Notes under the pieces: model-generated | Seen by the model: only the letters and a program-made list of their open reading frames with translations | Database searches by the model: none | What the model was told of the DNA's origin: nothing | NCBI GenBank assembly: GCA_027323595.1 | Contig: DAHWBL010000405.1 | Span: forward strand, 1-7,217 | Length of the DNA stretch: 7,217 bases | Direction of reading: 5' to 3' | Origin: Acetobacteraceae bacterium | Lineage (GTDB): Bacteria; Pseudomonadota; Alphaproteobacteria; Acetobacterales; Acetobacteraceae | Made by a program: the position numbers and the translations under genes | Shown: positions 5,158 through 7,217 of the stretch, one piece after another | Layout of the letters: the number at the start of each line of letters is the position of its first letter | Numbering within the stretch: position 1 is the stretch's first letter

Positions 5158-5801
5158 ACCGGCTGTACGGGCGCGCCAAGGGGCATAAATTGCGGCCCCG
5201 CCAGCAATGGCTGCTGGACACCATCCTGCCCCGCCTCGCCGTCGAGCGCGGCTTTGCCACCCCCACCCGCGAAACCTGGTTCGAGATCGGCTTCGGCGGC
5301 GGCGAACACGCCCAGGCGCTGGCCGCGGCCAACCCCGATGTCGGGCTGATCGCCTGCGAGGTGTTCGATAACGGCATCTGCTCGCTGCTTTCCCGACTGG
5401 TTCCTGAAGGCCACGACACCGCGCCGCTGCCCGCCAATCTGCGGCTATGGACCGACGACGCGCGCATCCTGCTGCGCGACATGCCCGACGCCAGCATCAA
5501 CAAACTGTTCCTGATGTTCCCCGACCCGTGGCCCAAGGCCCGCCACGCCAAACGCCGCTTCGTCCACCCCCAGCAACTCGACCTGCTGGCCCGCGTGCTC
5601 GCCCCCGGCGGCGAATGGCGCATCGCCTCGGACGACCCGACCTACCAGGCCTGGGTGGCCGAGGTGCTGGCCGGCCAGAACCTGTTCACCGGCGCCGCCG
5701 TGACCGAACGCCCGGCCGGCTGGCCCGGCACACGCTACGAGGCCAAGGCGATCCGGGCCGGGCGGGTGCCGATGTATTGGTCGTTGATTCGTAGGGCTTG
5801 A
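5124..5801 (+). CDS. trmB: tRNA (guanine-N7-)-methyltransferase
   Basis: TrmB uses S-adenosylmethionine to methylate guanosine 46 in the variable loop of tRNAs (m7G46). The 225-residue product has LYGRAKGHKLRPRQ near the start and the SAM-binding loop FEIGFGGGEH at residues 53-62. IACEV marks the acidic strand end, and the family signature FPDPWPKARHAKRRFV has Asp134. The C-terminus GTRYEAKAIRAGR completes the fold, so it appears intact. The first 12 residues (KPGAVKPPP) are encoded by a GC-rich palindrome that duplicates the sequence just upstream of the gene, and are probably not part of the enzyme core. metK, the source of its co-substrate, is immediately upstream. In many alphaproteobacteria rimP and nusA follow; here an amidohydrolase follows after 162 bases. 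Confidence 0.95.
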   Translation: MSKPGAVKPPPDRLYGRAKGHKLRPRQQWLLDTILPRLAVERGFATPTRETWFEIGFGGGEHAQALAAANPDVGLIACEVFDNGICSLLSRLVPEGHDTAPLPANLRLWTDDARILLRDMPDASINKLFLMFPDPWPKARHAKRRFVHPQQLDLLARVLAPGGEWRIASDDPTYQAWVAEVLAGQNLFTGAAVTERPAGWPGTRYEAKAIRAGRVPMYWSLIRRA

Positions 5802-5808
5802 GGGTAGG

Positions 5809-5832
5809 GCTTCTTTTTTGGAAAAAAGAAGC
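5809..5832. repeat. AT-rich perfect inverted repeat downstream of trmB
   Basis: GCTTCTTTTTT (5809-5819) and AAAAAAGAAGC (5822-5832) form an 11-bp perfect stem around GG, eight bases after the trmB stop. On the plus strand it is followed by AAAAAACTTTTG rather than a clean T-run, so it is at best an imperfect intrinsic terminator for dapB-metK-trmB. From memory, similar TTCTTTTTT/AAAAAAGAAGC elements recur between genes in Acetobacteraceae; that needs a genome search. The tract stands out sharply from the GC-rich surroundings. Confidence 0.6.
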
Positions 5833-5917
5833 AAAAAACTTTTGTATGTTTGGGGCGGGGTGGTGGCGACGGCCTGAGTCCTCGCTGTCAGCATTCTCTT
5901 GCTATTCCGCTGCTTAA

Positions 5918-5942
5918 TTTGCTCTTGTTCGGGCAAGGCAAA
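5918..5942 (+). promoter_or_regulatory. Hairpin in the leader of the amidohydrolase gene
   Basis: TTTGC (5918-5922), a bulged T, and CTTG (5924-5927) pair with CAAG (5934-5937) and GCAAA (5938-5942) around the loop TTCGGG. It ends nine bases before the G-rich ribosome binding site GGGGGA (5952-5957; ATG at 5964). It could be a 5' leader structure, or part of a promoter or operator region. I could not place a -10/-35 pair in 5833-5963 with confidence; the rest of that gap holds nothing I recognise. Confidence 0.3.
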
Positions 5943-5963
5943 AAAACAAACGGGGGAATCTCC

Positions 5964-7217
5964 ATGAGCGGCAAACAAGACGAGCGTCTTACCCGGCGCG
6001 ACATGTTCGCGGCCGGCACTTCGCTTGCCGCGGGGGTGGCGGCGACGCGGATGCTCACCGGGGAGGCGGCGGCGGCCGAGGCGCGCTTCGCCCGCCAGCG
6101 CGCGGTCGACCCCGGCCATCGCATCCTGCTGCATGGCGGCACCATCATCAGCATGGACGACAAGGTTGGTGACCTGGCCAAAGGCGACGTGCTGATCGAG
6201 GGCAGCAGGATCGTCGCGGTCGGCCCCGAGCTGAAGGCCGGCGGGGCGGAGGTGATCGATGCGACCGACACGATCATCATGCCCGGGCTGATCGATTGCC
6301 ATCGCCATGCCTGGGAAGGCCAGTTGCGCCGGATCAACCCCAACTCGCCCACGCTCGCCGACTACATGAACGCGACGCACCGCTCCTTTGCCGTGCATTA
6401 CCGCCCGCAGGACCATTATGTCGGCAATCTGCTGACCGCGCTGGGCTGCATCGATGCAGGCGTCACCTGCATGATCGACAATTCGCACAATTCGCGCAGC
6501 GCCGCGCATTCCGACGCCGCGATCGAGGCGCTGATGGATTCCGGCATGCGCGCGGTGCACGCCTCCGGCCCCGCCGGCTTTGGCACCTGGGACCATCAAT
6601 GGCCGCAGGACCTGGCACGGCTGCAACAGAAATATTTCACCTCGCCCGACCAGCTCGTGACCTTGCGGATGTTTTCGGGCGTGGATCGCGACAACTGGGC
6701 GCTCGCGCGCAAGCTCGGCCTGCGCATCACCACCGAATTCCAGGGACCCCAGCAGGCCGAACAGCTCGACGCGGTGGCCAAGGACGGGCTGGTGCGCGCC
6801 GACAACACCTTCAACCATTGCGGCGCGTTGCCCGAACGAACCTGGAAAATCCTCGCCGCCTCGGGGGCCAACATCGACGTGTGCCCGCGCTCGGACGCGC
6901 AATACGCGCTGGGCGAGGGGGTGTGCGCCTATCAGCACGCGCTCGATCACGGCATGCGTCCGGGCTTCAGCGTCGATAACGAAACTTCCTACAGCACCGA
7001 CATGTTCATGGAGATGCGCGTCGCCTTCTTCATCCAACGCGCGATGGCGCAGAACCGCCGGGTGAACGGCGACCTCAATGCGCCGCCGCCGGTGACGGTG
7101 CGCGACGTGCTGCGCTGTGCGACGGTGAACGGCGCGGTCTGCGCCGGGCTTGCCGACCAGATCGGCGCCATCGCGCCTGGCCGGCAGGCCGATATCGTGA
7201 TGATCCGCACCGACGCG
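5964..7217 (+). CDS. Amidohydrolase (cytosine deaminase/TRZ-ATZ-like) with Tat-like signal, 3'-truncated
   Basis: The frame stays open for 418 codons to the right edge; the family usually runs to about 450-500 residues, so only the C-terminal end is missing. The N-terminus has a twin-arginine motif (LTRRDMFAAG, Arg11-Arg12), an alanine-rich stretch and a likely cleavage region near AAAAEA (residues 35-40). This suggests export to the periplasm, although Arg29 interrupts the hydrophobic segment. The mature part starts with the amidohydrolase beta-domain (ILLHGGTIISMDD, IEGSRIVAVG). The metal-binding GLIDCHRHAWEGQLRR follows, with His113 and His115. Later come FNHCGALPERTW (His285) and FSVDNETSYSTDMFMEMR (Asp338), then the C-terminal GAIAPGRQADIVMI. 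The third metal-ligand histidine expected after ARKLGL is Glu258 in RITTEFQG. The substrate is unknown; hydrolysis or deamination of a nitrogen heterocycle is a family-level inference. The ATG follows GGGGGA (5952-5957). Confidence 0.85.
   Translation, partial: MSGKQDERLTRRDMFAAGTSLAAGVAATRMLTGEAAAAEARFARQRAVDPGHRILLHGGTIISMDDKVGDLAKGDVLIEGSRIVAVGPELKAGGAEVIDATDTIIMPGLIDCHRHAWEGQLRRINPNSPTLADYMNATHRSFAVHYRPQDHYVGNLLTALGCIDAGVTCMIDNSHNSRSAAHSDAAIEALMDSGMRAVHASGPAGFGTWDHQWPQDLARLQQKYFTSPDQLVTLRMFSGVDRDNWALARKLGLRITTEFQGPQQAEQLDAVAKDGLVRADNTFNHCGALPERTWKILAASGANIDVCPRSDAQYALGEGVCAYQHALDHGMRPGFSVDNETSYSTDMFMEMRVAFFIQRAMAQNRRVNGDLNAPPPVTVRDVLRCATVNGAVCAGLADQIGAIAPGRQADIVMIRTDA

Noticed and set aside
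5445..7037. A 530-codon minus-strand frame opposite trmB and the amidohydrolase
   Set aside because: It has the same antisense composition artefact and crosses the AT-rich hairpin; the plus-strand genes explain the conservation.

Overview
The window is GC-rich DNA (about 70% by eye) from an alphaproteobacterium. It is most likely a member of the Acetobacteraceae: a regulatory-PTS operon of this layout is known from that family (Gluconobacter, for example), and the dapB, metK and trmB products look alphaproteobacterial. The family assignment is an inference and I could not test it.

Left half (1-2897), minus strand: a tight operon read right to left, hprK > rapZ > EIIA-Man > ptsH (HPr) > ptsI (EI, running off the left edge). 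The hprK and rapZ ends overlap as ATGA, and ptsH and ptsI overlap by 14 bases. This is a complete phosphorelay (EI to HPr to EIIA) plus the HPr(Ser) kinase/phosphatase and a RapZ-type P-loop protein. No sugar permease (EIIB/C/D) is visible, so a signalling rather than a transport role is likely.

Middle (2898-5801), plus strand: a 115-base divergent intergenic region, then dapB (lysine and peptidoglycan precursor synthesis), metK (S-adenosylmethionine synthetase) and trmB (SAM-dependent tRNA m7G46 methyltransferase). metK and trmB are linked functionally, as SAM maker and SAM user. The dapB-metK gap can fold into a structured leader ending at the metK ribosome binding site. The metK-trmB junction carries two copies of a GC-rich palindrome, the second inside the trmB coding region.

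Right end (5802-7217): an AT-rich perfect inverted repeat, a leader of about 130 bases, then a Tat-like-signal amidohydrolase of the cytosine deaminase/TRZ-ATZ type, cut by the right edge. One expected metal-ligand histidine appears to be replaced by glutamate. The rimP-nusA genes that commonly follow metK-trmB in alphaproteobacteria are absent here.

I found no mobile element, CRISPR array, tRNA or rRNA, and no clearly new multi-gene system. The most interesting signals are small: the switch-like palindromes at trmB, the metK leader, catalytic-motif deviations in EI, RapZ and the amidohydrolase, and four independent in-frame short duplications.
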